A DNA stretch of 64,000 nt, taken from Platanthera guangdongensis (lineage: Eukaryota > Streptophyta > Magnoliopsida > Asparagales > Orchidaceae). Made by a program: the position numbers and the translations under genes. The notes under the pieces were generated by a model, which was not told where the DNA came from, ran no database searches, and worked only from the letters and a program-made list of their open reading frames with translations. The stretch spans positions 78,864,346 through 78,928,345 of the forward strand of contig CM077157.1 of the NCBI GenBank assembly GCA_039583875.1, in the 5' to 3' direction. Shown in pieces: positions 1 through 11,051 of the stretch; within the stretch, counting starts at the first letter, position 1, and each line of letters opens with the position of its first letter.

Positions 1-966
1 GCGATGTGCCTCACCTTACCGCAGTTGTAACACGTCGGCGGTCCCCTAGAGTGAGAACCTCCAGACGTCCACTTGCTCTTCTCACTGGACCTGGAAGTGT
101 GAGGCTTTTTCCTCCACCTATTCCCTTCAGACTTTCCCTGGGATTTGGAAAGCTTCCCTTCCCCTTGCTTGGGAGTGAAACCCTTACGACGTTGGGTTCG
201 CTCCAGATCACTCTCCAATGTCCTGGCAGCCTCAACTAGCTCATTAAAACCAGCTCTCTTCATGTAAATGAGGGGTTGCTTCAGATTGTCCCTCGGCCCC
301 TGGTAGACGAGGTTATCCCTCTATACATCATCTGCCATCGTCGTTCCTATGTAATGACCCAAACGGGTGAACTCTTGCACATACGCGTCCATCGTCTTAT
401 CTCGCTGCACCAAGTGCAGAAACTGCATCTGAAGGGCCAACCTCGTTGAAACGGGAATGTACTTCTTTAGAAAAGCATCCCCAAACTCTTCTATGGACGG
501 GGTGCGTCCAGGAAATTGGTGGTCGCTATGGCTCACCCATGACAGCTTTGCATCTCCTTCTAACATGAAGGCTGCAAACTCAGATATCTTATCTTCTTGC
601 GTCTCTGCCACCCTCAGAAGTTCTTGCATCCTTGCCCACCAATCCTATGCATCAGTCGGGGTACCGACTCCCTTGAATGCCGGGGGATGGAAGCTCAGAA
701 AATACTTCATGTGTCGGTCTCCATGTCCGACAACCACCCTTTCCGCCAAAGGCTCCACTCGTCTGGCTTCTCCGCCTGGCACGACCATCGATGTATCCGG
801 TGTAGCAGGGGTTGCTACCTAAGCTATCGCTGCATCTTGGGCTGCCACCATTGCTTTCGCAAGCATGCGATAGAAATCTGACGGGTTTACACCTGTGCCC
901 AAAAGACCCGGAGCAGTGGCATTGCTCGCCGAAAGCTCTTCTCTTGGTCTCGACGTACACGCCTCA
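1..966 (-). pseudogene. gag: Element A: Ty3/gypsy gag, degenerate and cut by the window edge
   Basis: This is a capsid/nucleocapsid precursor of a Ty3/gypsy retrotransposon read on the minus strand. The best stretch (629 to 321) has the plant retrotransposon-gag core, including LSWVSH and FLKKYIP. At the left edge (32 to 1) the strand encodes CYNCGKVRH, the start of a CX2CX4HX4C zinc knuckle. An ATG lies at 966-964, but the gag frame is joined to it only through a frameshift, and in-frame stops occur near 836, 650 and 321. It lies just downstream of a tRNA-iMet primer site (1104-1115), the order expected for a minus-strand element. The LTR edge resembles that of element C, so a chromovirus of the same clade is inferred. 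It is non-functional as it stands. Confidence 0.85.
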
Positions 967-1103
967 TTGATTGCACTCTTTAGAAAAACAAGAAAACAAG
1001 GAATCAGGCTCTAATCATAAGACTCAAACATAAGGACACTCATGGTCCCTCATTACTCCTATGTGGATATCTTCTATACGCACTTACGCTTGGATCTAAC
1101 CTC

Positions 1104-1115
1104 GCTCTGATACCA
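1104..1115 (-). other. Element A primer-binding site (tRNA-iMet)
   Basis: The minus strand reads TGGTATCAGAGC, the complement of the plant initiator-tRNA-Met 3' end. The match continues with one mismatch through the next six bases. It starts three bases after the LTR edge and precedes gag, as expected for a 5' LTR junction. Confidence 0.88.
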
Positions 1116-1118
1116 AAT

Positions 1119-1144
1119 TGTAACCCCTCCCCTGTAATGACTGG
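1119..1144 (-). repeat. Element A 5' LTR, terminal 26 bp before the gap
   Basis: The plus strand begins TGTAACCCCTCCCCTGTAAT, almost the same as the LTR edge of element C at 60440. The rest of this LTR, about 2.7 kb if it resembles C, must lie in the gap. Confidence 0.75.
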
Positions 1145-1644
1145 NNNNNNNNNNNNNNNNNNNNNNNNNNNNNNNNNNNNNNNNNNNNNNNNNNNNNNNN
1201 NNNNNNNNNNNNNNNNNNNNNNNNNNNNNNNNNNNNNNNNNNNNNNNNNNNNNNNNNNNNNNNNNNNNNNNNNNNNNNNNNNNNNNNNNNNNNNNNNNNN
1301 NNNNNNNNNNNNNNNNNNNNNNNNNNNNNNNNNNNNNNNNNNNNNNNNNNNNNNNNNNNNNNNNNNNNNNNNNNNNNNNNNNNNNNNNNNNNNNNNNNNN
1401 NNNNNNNNNNNNNNNNNNNNNNNNNNNNNNNNNNNNNNNNNNNNNNNNNNNNNNNNNNNNNNNNNNNNNNNNNNNNNNNNNNNNNNNNNNNNNNNNNNNN
1501 NNNNNNNNNNNNNNNNNNNNNNNNNNNNNNNNNNNNNNNNNNNNNNNNNNNNNNNNNNNNNNNNNNNNNNNNNNNNNNNNNNNNNNNNNNNNNNNNNNNN
1601 NNNNNNNNNNNNNNNNNNNNNNNNNNNNNNNNNNNNNNNNNNNN
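1145..1644. other. Assembly gap of exactly 500 N
   Basis: There are 500 consecutive N. The round length suggests a placeholder rather than a measured gap. Gag of element B enters from the right and an LTR edge of element A from the left, so the missing DNA should hold most of A's 5' LTR and the A/B junction. Confidence 0.95.
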
Positions 1645-2436
1645 GGAAGCCCTGCGTCTTAGGCCCAGTAAGGAGTAATTGTAGGTCGCTGCGTAGACTC
1701 TCATAAAATCAGTTGGTCTTCCTCTCTTCTTCCATAAACATAGCACCCGCATACTGACCCAACCATGTAATCTCGTGGAGATACTCGTCCACGCTTCTGG
1801 CTCCCAGAGTCAACCCAAAATACTGATTCTCCATCTCAAGCTTCTGAGCAGAGGGTAGATATCTGGCCAAGAACAATCCTGAGAATTCTTTCATAGGCAC
1901 ATCAGCAAGGTTCCTTCCCACTAAGAGATGAAACTCCAACTCATCCCACCACAGCCTCGCCTCATCAGCCAAAAGAAAGGCCGCTATGGTGGTCTTCTGC
2001 CACTCCTCAGTTAACGTGGCCGTCAAGACCCTCTTTATCATAGATAGCCAGTCCTCATCTTGAGCTGGCGTTCTAAACCCATCGAATCTTGGAGGATTAA
2101 AGCCCATTACATGCTTGCGTTGTCTCTCTTTAGCTCTCCTCGACTCTACCTGATCCACTGACGCGCGCTCCACCACTCTCGGTTTTGCCGCCCAACCGGT
2201 TTTTGCTCAACAACAGCTGGTGCGTGGTGCAATTGCCCTGCAGGTTGGGCATTTATCATCGCAAAGACTGCTTCAGCCACTAACCTAATGGTTTCCGCTG
2301 AAGGAGGTGTTGTAGGCATGTCCCTCAGTGCACTACGTTCCGCCGATTGCGGACGCTCCGACTGACCAGCACCACTCCTAGCTGCGTATAATAGCAAAGA
2401 CGCATGATTATACAACAAATAAATTGCTAAAAGCAA
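1645..2436 (-). pseudogene. gag: Element B: Ty3/gypsy gag, frameshifted and cut by the gap
   Basis: Minus-strand gag of a second gypsy element. The N-terminal part (2436 to 2146, probable ATG at 2319) is low complexity. The core (2176 to 1709) contains GFNPPRFDGF, EARLWWDELEF and FLARYLPSAQKLEMENQYF, typical of plant chromovirus gag. The two parts are in different frames and overlap at 2146-2176, so an indel has broken the gene. After a stop near 1709 the frame continues (FYESLRSDLQ) into the gap. The gene lies downstream of a degenerate iMet primer site and the LTR at 2610-4587. It differs clearly from element A's gag, so these are two elements. No zinc knuckle is left in view. Confidence 0.82.
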
Positions 2437-2594
2437 TCATTGGAACACTCAGATTCCACAGAACAAGTGTATTTTTCATTCCTAAGTGGACATTCATGGG
2501 TTCTTTTTGATGTTATAATGATGATGCACACATGTGCTCACCACTCCTTAAATGAATTCGCCCACGAATGCATTTAAACCTAACTATAACCAGA
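2437..2594 (-). other. Element B leader between primer site and gag
   Basis: Short untranslated leader with no ORF or recognisable motif. Confidence 0.5.
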
Positions 2595-2606
2595 AGTCTG
2601 ATACCA
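2595..2606 (-). other. Element B primer-binding site, degenerate tRNA-iMet type
   Basis: The minus strand reads TGGTATCAGACT, matching the iMet site for ten bases. It lies immediately inside the LTR edge at 2610. Confidence 0.75.
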
Positions 2607-2609
2607 AAT

Positions 2610-4587
2610 TATAACACCCTCATCCATCGTATGACATATAACAGAAGGTCCAGCTGGAACCCGACGACAAATAACACGGACAGTCGGAAGGGTTACGTAT
2701 GAATAACCAAACTATACAATTAAGACTACTCGTCCTAACATAGAGCATTCTAGCGGATGCTTTTAACAGTTGAAAGAGCCCATTACAGTAATCCAACAAT
2801 CATGAATGTCCACCACCACTACAACTGGAATAAAATACAAATACACTGAAAGATACTTGGACTTATAGCCTTACAAGAGTTCACTTAGCAATATAGTGTT
2901 TTCCATATATCGGCTTGCATGCCGGCCACAAATGACAAAATAAAGAACAACTATTCGCTTGGGCCTTCGAGGGCCAGCACAGCAACATGGGCTCTAACCC
3001 GCTATTTGGTTCTCGATTCCGCAGCACCTGCAAGCAACATTCCACCGCACGGTGGCAAACAAAGCAACGGTCAGCCAAAGTCGACCAAATTATAACGACC
3101 TCTCCCCTAACTAGGGACAACGGTGATCCTTCCCTGCAATTCATTAGCCCAGCTAAATAATATAGAACAATCATACTACGCCACAGGTGTAGGCTCGCAC
3201 GGCCAAACACACCGTGCACTCAGGGCACATTATCGGTGAATCCTGACATTTCAGCGTCTTCACCACCACCCCTAGGATGGCTACCTCGTGAGCAATCTAG
3301 CCTTTCTGACCACCGTCTAGGGCTCCCGACTATACCAACGGCCAGTCCCCTTTTCGGGTCTCTCGCACCAAACCACATAGCCAGGTACGATTCCACTTGC
3401 TCGTTACTCGCACCGCGTAGTTCACCTTAAGATGTACGCACGAGCCAAGCTTCTCTCAAATCCTGCTTTTACAAACACTCACATAACACAGTTATGTTCA
3501 AGGCCGGTTCCCTGACCGCCAAGTTAGCAGAACAACGATTCCGCTCAGTTTTTCGGGTGCGCCTTGGAGATAATCCCCAAGGATCCCTGCTGCAATCTAC
3601 CGCGTAGAAAACCAAAAACCCAAAGCACGGAGTCTTCTCCGGCAAACCATAACAAATGCAACATCACAAAACCAGACCAACATGTCCGGGTAGGCTTCAC
3701 ACACAATGCCTATATCCGTACTTCGATTCTGGACTCTATATGCAACACAAGGGGGACTATTCACGTCAACCCCAGGGAACACCGCACACTTGCCGCACAC
3801 TCGCGGGAGCAGGTTTCCCTATGTAAAAGGAAGAGAGCTTCACATGCTCAAGAAGAGAATCATTACCCTTGAAGTACGCTTTTGCGCAATAGAAAATTAT
3901 CCGGATAGAAGTCTTCGCAACGAAATTTCCTCCACGGATTCGCTCTCGGTTCTCTAAACGATGATGCGATGCTCCGCCGGCGGCCAGAATCCTCCTCCTT
4001 CCTCCTTGCTCTAACTCCTTGGAAAGAGAAAGCTTAAGGGAGAAATGAGGAGTTAAAACACCATTCCCGGCCTTAACTTAGCAGGAACACATCGGGGCCA
4101 TCAAATCTTACTTAAAGAAAACAAACGGCTCAGATCTATACAAAATTCCTCAAACCTGGGCCAAATACGGCCTTGCACACGACCGTGTCACAGGCCGTTT
4201 GCTTCGATCCAGGCACGATCGTCGAACACAAAAAAAACCATACGGGCTAAGACACGCCCGTGTCTCAACCTGACACGCCCCTGTCGGGTCCTCGACACGC
4301 CCGTGACCGGGGGCGTGTCACATATAACCACCTTGCCAACTGTCATGTCCCTGCAGAACACGGGTGGGGACACTGGTATGAACACGCCCCTGTCACCCCT
4401 GACACGCCCATGTCAAAACTATGCACAACCCGTGTTTCTTGTCATGTCCATCTCTAGACACAGCCGGCCAAAAACAAAGAAAGACAGGGCCTTGGACACG
4501 CCCGTGTCCTAGGCCGTGTAGCCCTATACAGGCACCAAAATTTCTTTTGTATGCGATCAGCTCAAAAATGATTTTTGGGGCGTTACA
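2610..4587 (-). repeat. Element B 5' LTR (1978 bp), chromovirus type
   Basis: The plus strand runs from TATAACACCC (decayed TGTAACACC) to GGGGCGTTACA. Several blocks match the LTR of element C in the same order: the segment near 2905 resembles 60700, and 3880-4110 resembles 62040-62290. From 4170 to 4520 it has many short inverted repeats with arms GACACG/CGTGTC, as in C. Immediately to the right (4588) the 3' part of an F-type LTR begins, so B inserted into F's 5' LTR. An extra LTR-edge-like sequence at 3083-3115 suggests internal rearrangement. The ORFs here are chance products of GC-rich repeats. Confidence 0.8.
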
Positions 4588-5025
4588 GTGGATCTGAGGT
4601 AGAGCTTTCCTCCTAGCCTGAGTGTAGGGCCTTTGGCCTGAGGTAGGTGGTCTGCTAACCTCTGAGTTATAGGCCCTTTGTGGTTGAGCTGTAAGTCTTG
4701 GAGAAGACTACGAGATCCTGAGGGATCTGATGTGTAAACTCTTTGGAGAATAATTTTGGTGATGTACCTAGTCCAACAAGATAGTTAGATAGGTGGGAGG
4801 GAAAGTGGATGTACCCTTGTTAGGGGAACCACTATAATTCACGTAGTCTTTGTGTGTTTTCTCTGTGTTGGTTTTATTGCAGGTTGCATTCTTGAAAGCA
4901 GAATATAATCAACCAATAAAGCATCCAACTAAAAGAAAATAAAAGATAGTCACTAAGGACTAAGAAACCTATTCACCCCCACCCCCTCTAGGTGATTTAG
5001 TTATCCTTGAAATCAAAGAATTTCA
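4588..5025 (+). repeat. Element F 5' LTR, 3' remnant
   Basis: Closely similar to 45096-45528 of the right LTR, including GATAGTTAGATAGGTGGGAG and the run ending in TTTCA. The upstream 2.1 kb is displaced by insertion of B. Confidence 0.85.
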
Positions 5026-5040
5026 TGTGGTTTCCTAGTG

Positions 5041-6522
5041 AGGTTACTCAAAAAGGACATAACAGTCTGGGTAGACCTCAAAAGATTGATAAAAAGGTTT
5101 TAACTTATGTGTTCAAAATATAACCATAAGATGTGGAGATGGTGCTTCAAATCAGCAAAAATGACAAGAAGACCATTGGACTATTGGCAGCTCTTGCAGA
5201 AGACAAGCTCTATCCATATACAAGAGAAAAGATCAGGGGCCCTCTGTCATATTCAGATAGTGACTCAGAGGTGGATGAAGCTTAGGAAGGAGAATGCAGA
5301 TTCTATGGGATGATAGCCACACCAAAAAATGATTTCTGTCAGGAGCAGCCTAGAAAAAATCAGGTATATTCACCATTTAGCTCATCCTCAGAGTCTGGAT
5401 ATGAATCCTGCTCAGGCTATGATGCATCCTCATCAAGTGATGATGACAGTCCTCTATCAGAAGATGATATCAATCAATTAATTGAAAATCATGCTGCACT
5501 TCTGAAAGCTTTGAAGAAAAACAAGAAGCTTGTTAAGAAACAAGCAGAGGAAATTGCCTCCCTACAGCTGGCTGCTTCCCAGCATGATGAAACTTCATCT
5601 TTGCTATATCTAAAAGTGAGGGAAGTAGATCATTTGAAAATCATGGTAGATATTTATGTTGAGTCCATCAAATATAAGGACTCTGTTATCAAGGATCTTA
5701 ATGAGAAACTTGAAAGGGAGAAGAGGATTATGGCGAATTTCTCTAAGATTGATGCTATCAAGAGAAAATCTGAATCTGGGTGGATTTATAAAGTTATCCA
5801 ATCTCAGGGGAGAGGTCAAGCACCTGTCAGGCCTCAGTCAACCATTCACAAGGTAATTATCCCATCCAACAGGTATGACGAAGACTGTAAGTGTGGTCAC
5901 TAGAGGTGTGGGAATCTTCCTTGTAAGACTATAAAAGTACCTTACAATGGAAGAAGAGAGGTCATGGGCTTGAGTGCTTAGAAGGCTTCCCATGTAAAAA
6001 TCCAAACGCCCATCCAGGACATTTTGTATTTAGTGCCTCAGCCCCCTCATTCAAGGATAAGGCAGTGGCCTATTCTAAGGTTCTTCAAGCAAGAACACAA
6101 TCCAAAAGAACTTCAGTCAGTAAGGCTGACTTGGCTACCTCTGAAGCCATTAAGAACATGTCAACTACAAAGAAGACTATTACTAATGAAGTTCAGAGCA
6201 AGCCAAGTGCTTCCACTGGCAGATTCACTTTTGATCAAGCTCTTGCTGAGAGAAACAAGAAGAAGGCCTCAGTTCTTGCCACTGAACAGGCAACCAGAAA
6301 TGGCTTGCACATTTCAAGGGGTGTTCAGAAAAGGATATACAACATCCATGAATGTTGTTGTTGTGGCAAAGTGAGTCACTTTGCATAGATTGTTGGCACA
6401 ACCCTTGTACGCCAAAGGTAAGGCAATGTCTTCCTGACATGACTCCTGCAGGTAGATATATACATTCTTATGATAACATTAACCTAGGACCTAAGTCAGC
6501 TTGGGTACCTAAGGTTAGATAA
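5041..6522 (+). pseudogene. gag: Element F gag, C-terminal portion, SIRE/copia type
   Basis: Remnant of a copia gag. The longest open stretch (5310-5903) has an acidic, serine-rich segment, then a predicted coiled coil (about residues 55-150) full of Lys/Glu heptads such as LLKALKKNKKLVKK. A second piece (6065-6388) ends with HECCCCGKVSH, most of a CX2CX4HX4C zinc knuckle at 6353-6388, cut by a stop where the last Cys should be. At 6487-6522 the sequence encodes GPKSAWVPKVR and a stop, a signature near the gag/pol junction of SIRE elements. The N-terminal capsid region is missing and several indels and stops separate the pieces. There is no intact product. Confidence 0.75.
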
Positions 6523-7409
6523 ATCTTGTCTTGCAGGATAGTCCAGGTGGCCATGCCCAATTATGGTCCATGGACAGAGATGTACCAGACCTAAGTCTTG
6601 GTACAAGGAATGATTCAACTAATCATCTTGCACAAGATGTCAATGACACGTGCAACTATTGAGGGGGAGCTAGCCAGGAAAAACCAGATTCACATCAAAG
6701 GCTAAAGATCATGTGCAAGGTTGCGAGTGTGCTCAAATACTATGAATCCAGTATGCTCTTCAAGTCTACAGGGCAGAGATACGTAGAATTCACCTAGCTT
6801 TTAATTCTACTAAATAATTGCTCAAATGCTAAAATTATGCATGTTAAAGATAAGATAGTTGAAATAGATGTCTGAGAAGATGTTAAAAAGTTGTCTAAAA
6901 ACTCTTCTCAATAAATATGTTAGTGGCTAACATGTTTACTATGCCACTAGATGTAACAAGATTCAACATCCTCAAAATTGACATGGACATGTTGAAGCTA
7001 GTTCAAATTGCACTCAACTAGAACACATACCTGAGTGAGAATTGCAGCTCATTATAACCCTTGCTGATTAGGCAAATTTGGTATTACTAAAGGAGTCAAA
7101 GGAATTTCAATTGTTTAAGAAATGGTCAATTAATTAAAACCAAGAAGTAAGTGGTTAAGGAAAATAAGTTTACTCAACTAAATCTATTAATTAATCAACC
7201 TGCGGATATGATCCGAGATTCAATACAAGTCGTTGATCAAAATTGATCAACAAAATAGGATAGTGACTTTCTGTATTCTCTTAAGAAACAACTATAAATA
7301 GAAAAGCTTGTGCATAAAGCAAAAGCACTGTTCCTTGCCCTCTCCCGCCCATATTAGCTGAATCAACGAAAATACATTCTCGCTAGCCTTCTCAAATTCT
7401 CCAGCGAAA
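6523..7409 (+). other. Element F spacer where pol would be expected; no coding signal
   Basis: About 0.9 kb with no reading frame resembling protease, integrase or reverse transcriptase. In related element G the same interval is about 3.7 kb and holds the whole pol gene. Confidence 0.65.
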
Positions 7410-8197
7410 TGGATCACAAAGGAAAAGATTTCCTATTCGAGGGTTCAGAATTGGTGAGAAATGGATTCAAGGATTCTCCTGAAGAGGTATAGTATGTTAT
7501 TCATCTTCTCCAAACTTCTGACCTAGAATTCATCTTGTCGGAACCCTCTTTACTATGGAAGCAGGAGATTCTGGAATTATTCTCCAATATTATGGGAGAT
7601 GCCATAGCTGAGAAAATCAAGACTACTATAAGTGGAACAAGAGTCAAGATAACACCAAGAAGGCTGGCCAAAGCCCTAAAGCTGACAAAGTTCTCCACAA
7701 CTGAAGACGAAGATGAATTATCGCAGGAAGACAAGGTATGCAGTAAAATGGTGCGGATTGTCTAAGCAAACCTCCGACTCCATTTTGAAAAAGCAACTGA
7801 ATCTAAGGGGAAAGTTCCTGGTTGATGTCATTGGGAAGGCTTTGTTATGAAAAACAAGGTCCCATGACAAAATTTCAAAGAGGATGTTTGAAGTTATGGT
7901 TAGACTCATTCTAACCAAAAGAACTAACTTGGGAAAAGTAGTATTTGACAGTATCATGGAATGCCTTGGTAAACAAAACTTAGGGAGAATTCTTTCCCTA
8001 GTTCTGCAATAGACTGTTCCAGAAATCCTAAACTTGAAGCTTGGACCAAGAATACACCACATGAGAAGAATGGACTGCAAGATGTTGGAAAGGTGGGACA
8101 AGGTACTTAAACCCCATGGACCATCAACTGTTGAAAGGAAAGAAAAGAAGAGGGTTGCATATGAGCCCAGCTTGATGGAAATGACATCCTTAAACAT
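7410..8197 (+). pseudogene. Element F ORF2, part 1 (N-terminal conserved domain)
   Basis: An ATG at 7410 opens a frame that, after one early in-frame stop near 7489, continues to about 7764. It encodes LFSNIMGDAIAEKI followed by SGTRVKITPRRLAKALKL. The pattern G-T-x-V-x-I/L-T-P with a downstream Leu-rich helix matches ORF2 of G at the same distance from the start (about residue 73 here, 79 in G). It resembles the putative plant transposon protein domain found in SIRE-like elements; that identification is from memory of the family. Several frameshifts follow up to 8197, where foldback element H begins. The function of this ORF is unknown. Confidence 0.6.
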
Positions 8198-9046
8198 GAT
8201 GACGATGGTACAGTCATTCTTACAGATGATGGTGCCTCTCCAATCAAAGACGCACGTCGCCGCAACAACAATTTTGATAAAAGCCATCCCCGTTACAACC
8301 TCCGCTCGCGGCGCCATAATAATTAATTAATGCATATTAATATTCAATTATAAGTATTAATTAATTGTTTCCATGTTTCCTTTTATTAAAATTTGTTTTG
8401 TTTGGACAATATTTTATTTTTCATGCTTTGTGGGCTACATGTAGCCATTTAGTTTGTGATCCTATAAATATGCTATTATGTAGAAGGATTTGTACAATTG
8501 ATGAATGAATTGAAGAAAACCAACTTTTCAACTTGAAATTCCTCCTTCCCTCCTCCTAGCCGCCGTCCCCCCTCTCTCTCACTCCTTATGGAATTTGGGC
8601 ACATCACCACTCCTCTCTCATCTCTTTCTCCTTCATGAAATCCCCCCTCCACTCCACTTAGACAAACAAAGCAAGGAACTCCTCCCCTTGAAGAGTTCGG
8701 CAAAAAGGGTTCTCCCTTCCTATGGTTCGGCCATCCTCCAAAACCCCCTCCTTGGTTATTTCGGCAAAAGACAACAATTCTGACAACGACGAGCCTTCAC
8801 CGGCATGAAGCAAGGAAGGCGGACAAGTTTTCTCTCCATCCGTCGTGGCTCTAGTGGAACTGTTGAAGGGCGATCAAGACTTGCGTAGATCTAATTCCGT
8901 GATCTATTTCCGAGTGGGGTAGCGAAATTTCTACAACCTTGATAAATATATTTCCCTCTAGAAAATTTTCTGTGGTGGAAAACTTTGGCGTGAAATTTTC
9001 TGATAGTGTTGAAATCATCATGGTTTTCTTGAACGATTTGTGTTGA
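8198..9046 (+). repeat. Element H left inverted-repeat arm
   Basis: Matches the right arm in reverse complement over its full length, including the AT-rich AATTAATTAAT block near 8320 and the pyrimidine-rich block at 8540-8600. Short ORFs here are not conserved between the arms. Confidence 0.8.
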
Positions 9047-9180
9047 TTTTAATTTTATTTAAGAACGAGAGGTTTGGCGAACCTCGTCTACTTTTGTTGG
9101 GAGAGTTCTACCTTTTTCCAAATCATAATTTTTGGTAGATCACTTTTCGTACAAATGACACCGAATTGTTATTTTGACGA
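9047..9180. other. Element H central spacer (134 bp)
   Basis: Unique sequence between the inverted arms. It contains a small internal hairpin (GAGGTTTGGCGAACCTC, 9069-9085) near the symmetry centre. Confidence 0.65.
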
Positions 9181-9410
9181 ATCAACACAAATCGTTCAAG
9201 AAAACCACAATGATTTCAACGCTATCACAAAATTTCATGCCAAAGTTTTCCACCACAGAAAATTATCTTGAGGGAAAAATATTTATCAAGGATGTAGAAA
9301 TTTCGTTACCCCACTCGGAAATAGATCACGAAATTAGATCTACGCAAGTCGTGATATCCCTTCAATGGTTCCACCGGAGCCACGCCGGATGGAGAGAAAA
9401 CTTGTCCGCC
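9181..9410 (-). repeat. Element H right arm, inner part; includes left copy of G's target duplication
   Basis: Reverse complement of about 8820-9046. Its last five bases CCGCC (9406-9410) are duplicated at 21431-21435 on the other side of G. Confidence 0.85.
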
Positions 9411-10917
9411 TGTTGGAACATCCTATTAGTAATTTGAGTCAGGATCACTATGTCTCTAGGAACCTTTGCTTGACCTCCTGTATAGCTTAATAGGTCAATT
9501 AGAATTAAGTCTAAGGGTTAGAAATCTAGGTTTGGAAGCTGCCCTGAAGACCAAGATTTTGTGTTTGGAGACCAAGTCTGATCGTCGAGCTCAGCACGAC
9601 AATTCGTCGAACTCGGATCGACGATCGTCTAGCTCAACTTCGATAGATCGTCGAACTCCATTCGACGATCGCTGAGCTCAACCTCGTTATATCGTCGAAC
9701 TCAGTTCGACGATCGGTGAGCTCAGGTCGACGATTTGGACTCTGCCTTGGATCTCTATCTCTGAGCTCAGTTCGATGATCTTTGAGCTCAGATCGACGAT
9801 ATTTTTGCTGATGTATATTTCCAGATCGCTGAGCTCAGCTCGGCGATAGCAGAGCTCAGTTCGACGATTTTAGATAACTTCCAGAATGTTTCTAAATTCA
9901 AATTCAAATCTGTTAAGGAGTTATTCTGCAATTAATTCAGAGATTTCCTAGCCGTTTTCATTCATTTCTGGACCAAGTTTCAAGGGACTTCTCAAGGAAT
10001 ATTTTTATGGACTTTCCTCTAGAAGAGATTTTGCATTTAAGGATGCAATTAATGCAGGACAACGACTACTTGACAAAGAATATTACTCTATTCTGTACCA
10101 GAGAATAAAAGACAGAATTTTTGAGTCAACAGAAGACACAGAGAGAGACAAACAGATTACAGAGATACATTCAAAATATTCTGTCTCAAAGAATTCTCAA
10201 GAACACACACACATCCAAGGAGATCAAGCTTCTTCAGATCTCTTTAGTTTCAAAGTGTTCAAGGCCAACACATTTCAAGACTCAAGACACTCAACATTTC
10301 AGTCATTTGCTGAAATCATCTATTGCTGGAGTTCAATCTTTGAAGGCCTATCATCCTCAGCAAAGCTTTTCTTCCTGAAGATCTCAAGGATTCAGGGGGA
10401 GCTTTAACATCAACAATCCACTTAGTCTTCTCAGTTGTTTGAGAAAGAGAAGACTGCCATCACTCTCTCACCCCCTCTCTGTAAAGGGTTTCTCAAGCTC
10501 CCTTCAAAAGTTTGAGCTTGGTTTTTGAGCACCTTGTCAAAAGCTCATTGGTGGTAAGACACCTGATCAAAAAATCTGCTTTGGTTTTTGAGCACCTTGT
10601 CAAAAGCTCATTGGTGCCCAGGACACCTGATCAACTCATCCTGCAGTGGATTCCTACCTAGGGTGATAGAAGAGTGGATGTACCCAAGTTTAGGGGAACC
10701 ACTATATTTCCTTGTGTCTTCTGGTTGTGCTAGTGTTTATGTTTGTTTCTGGCCTTGGTTTTTCTGTGATTAGCTTTTGTTCAGTTTAGTTCTGTGATTA
10801 AATATTTTACTGCTTCCCTGCTCACTCTTATTACAACAGTTGTTGTAAAAAGTGTCAAAGCACCATATACTCTATTCACCCCCCCTCTAGAGTATATCAG
10901 ATCTAACTGCTCTTTCA
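9411..10917 (+). repeat. Element G 5' LTR (1507 bp)
   Basis: Runs from TGTTGGAACATC to CTGCTCTTTCA and repeats at 19937-21430. From 9580 to 9870 it carries about ten short inverted repeats with arms ATCGTCGAAC/GTTCGACGAT and GAGCTCAG variants. The 3' part has a pyrimidine-rich block CACCCCCCCTCTAG before the end. No convincing TATA box was picked out. Confidence 0.96.
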
Positions 10918-10919
10918 AT

Positions 10920-10937
10920 TGGTATCAGAGCCAGGTT
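10920..10937 (+). other. Element G primer-binding site (tRNA-iMet, 18 nt)
   Basis: TGGTATCAGAGCCAGGTT matches the full 18-nt complement of the plant initiator tRNA-Met 3' end, two bases after the LTR. Confidence 0.95.
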
Positions 10938-11051
10938 GGTTAAACATACCATACCTGATTTAGTTGTACAGGCTAACACCTGAACCCAAAGATCCTAAGT
11001 TAGATCTACTTTCTTTTTGTAAATTATTATTAGATTTTGTTTTCACAAATC

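Noticed and set aside
7718..8317. 199-aa minus-strand ORF
   Set aside because: Antisense to F's ORF2 remnant and crosses the H boundary at 8198.
10920..10937. tRNA gene fragment
   Set aside because: Only the 18-nt complement of the tRNA 3' end is present, directly after an LTR; it is a primer-binding site. No complete tRNA gene was recognised anywhere in the window.
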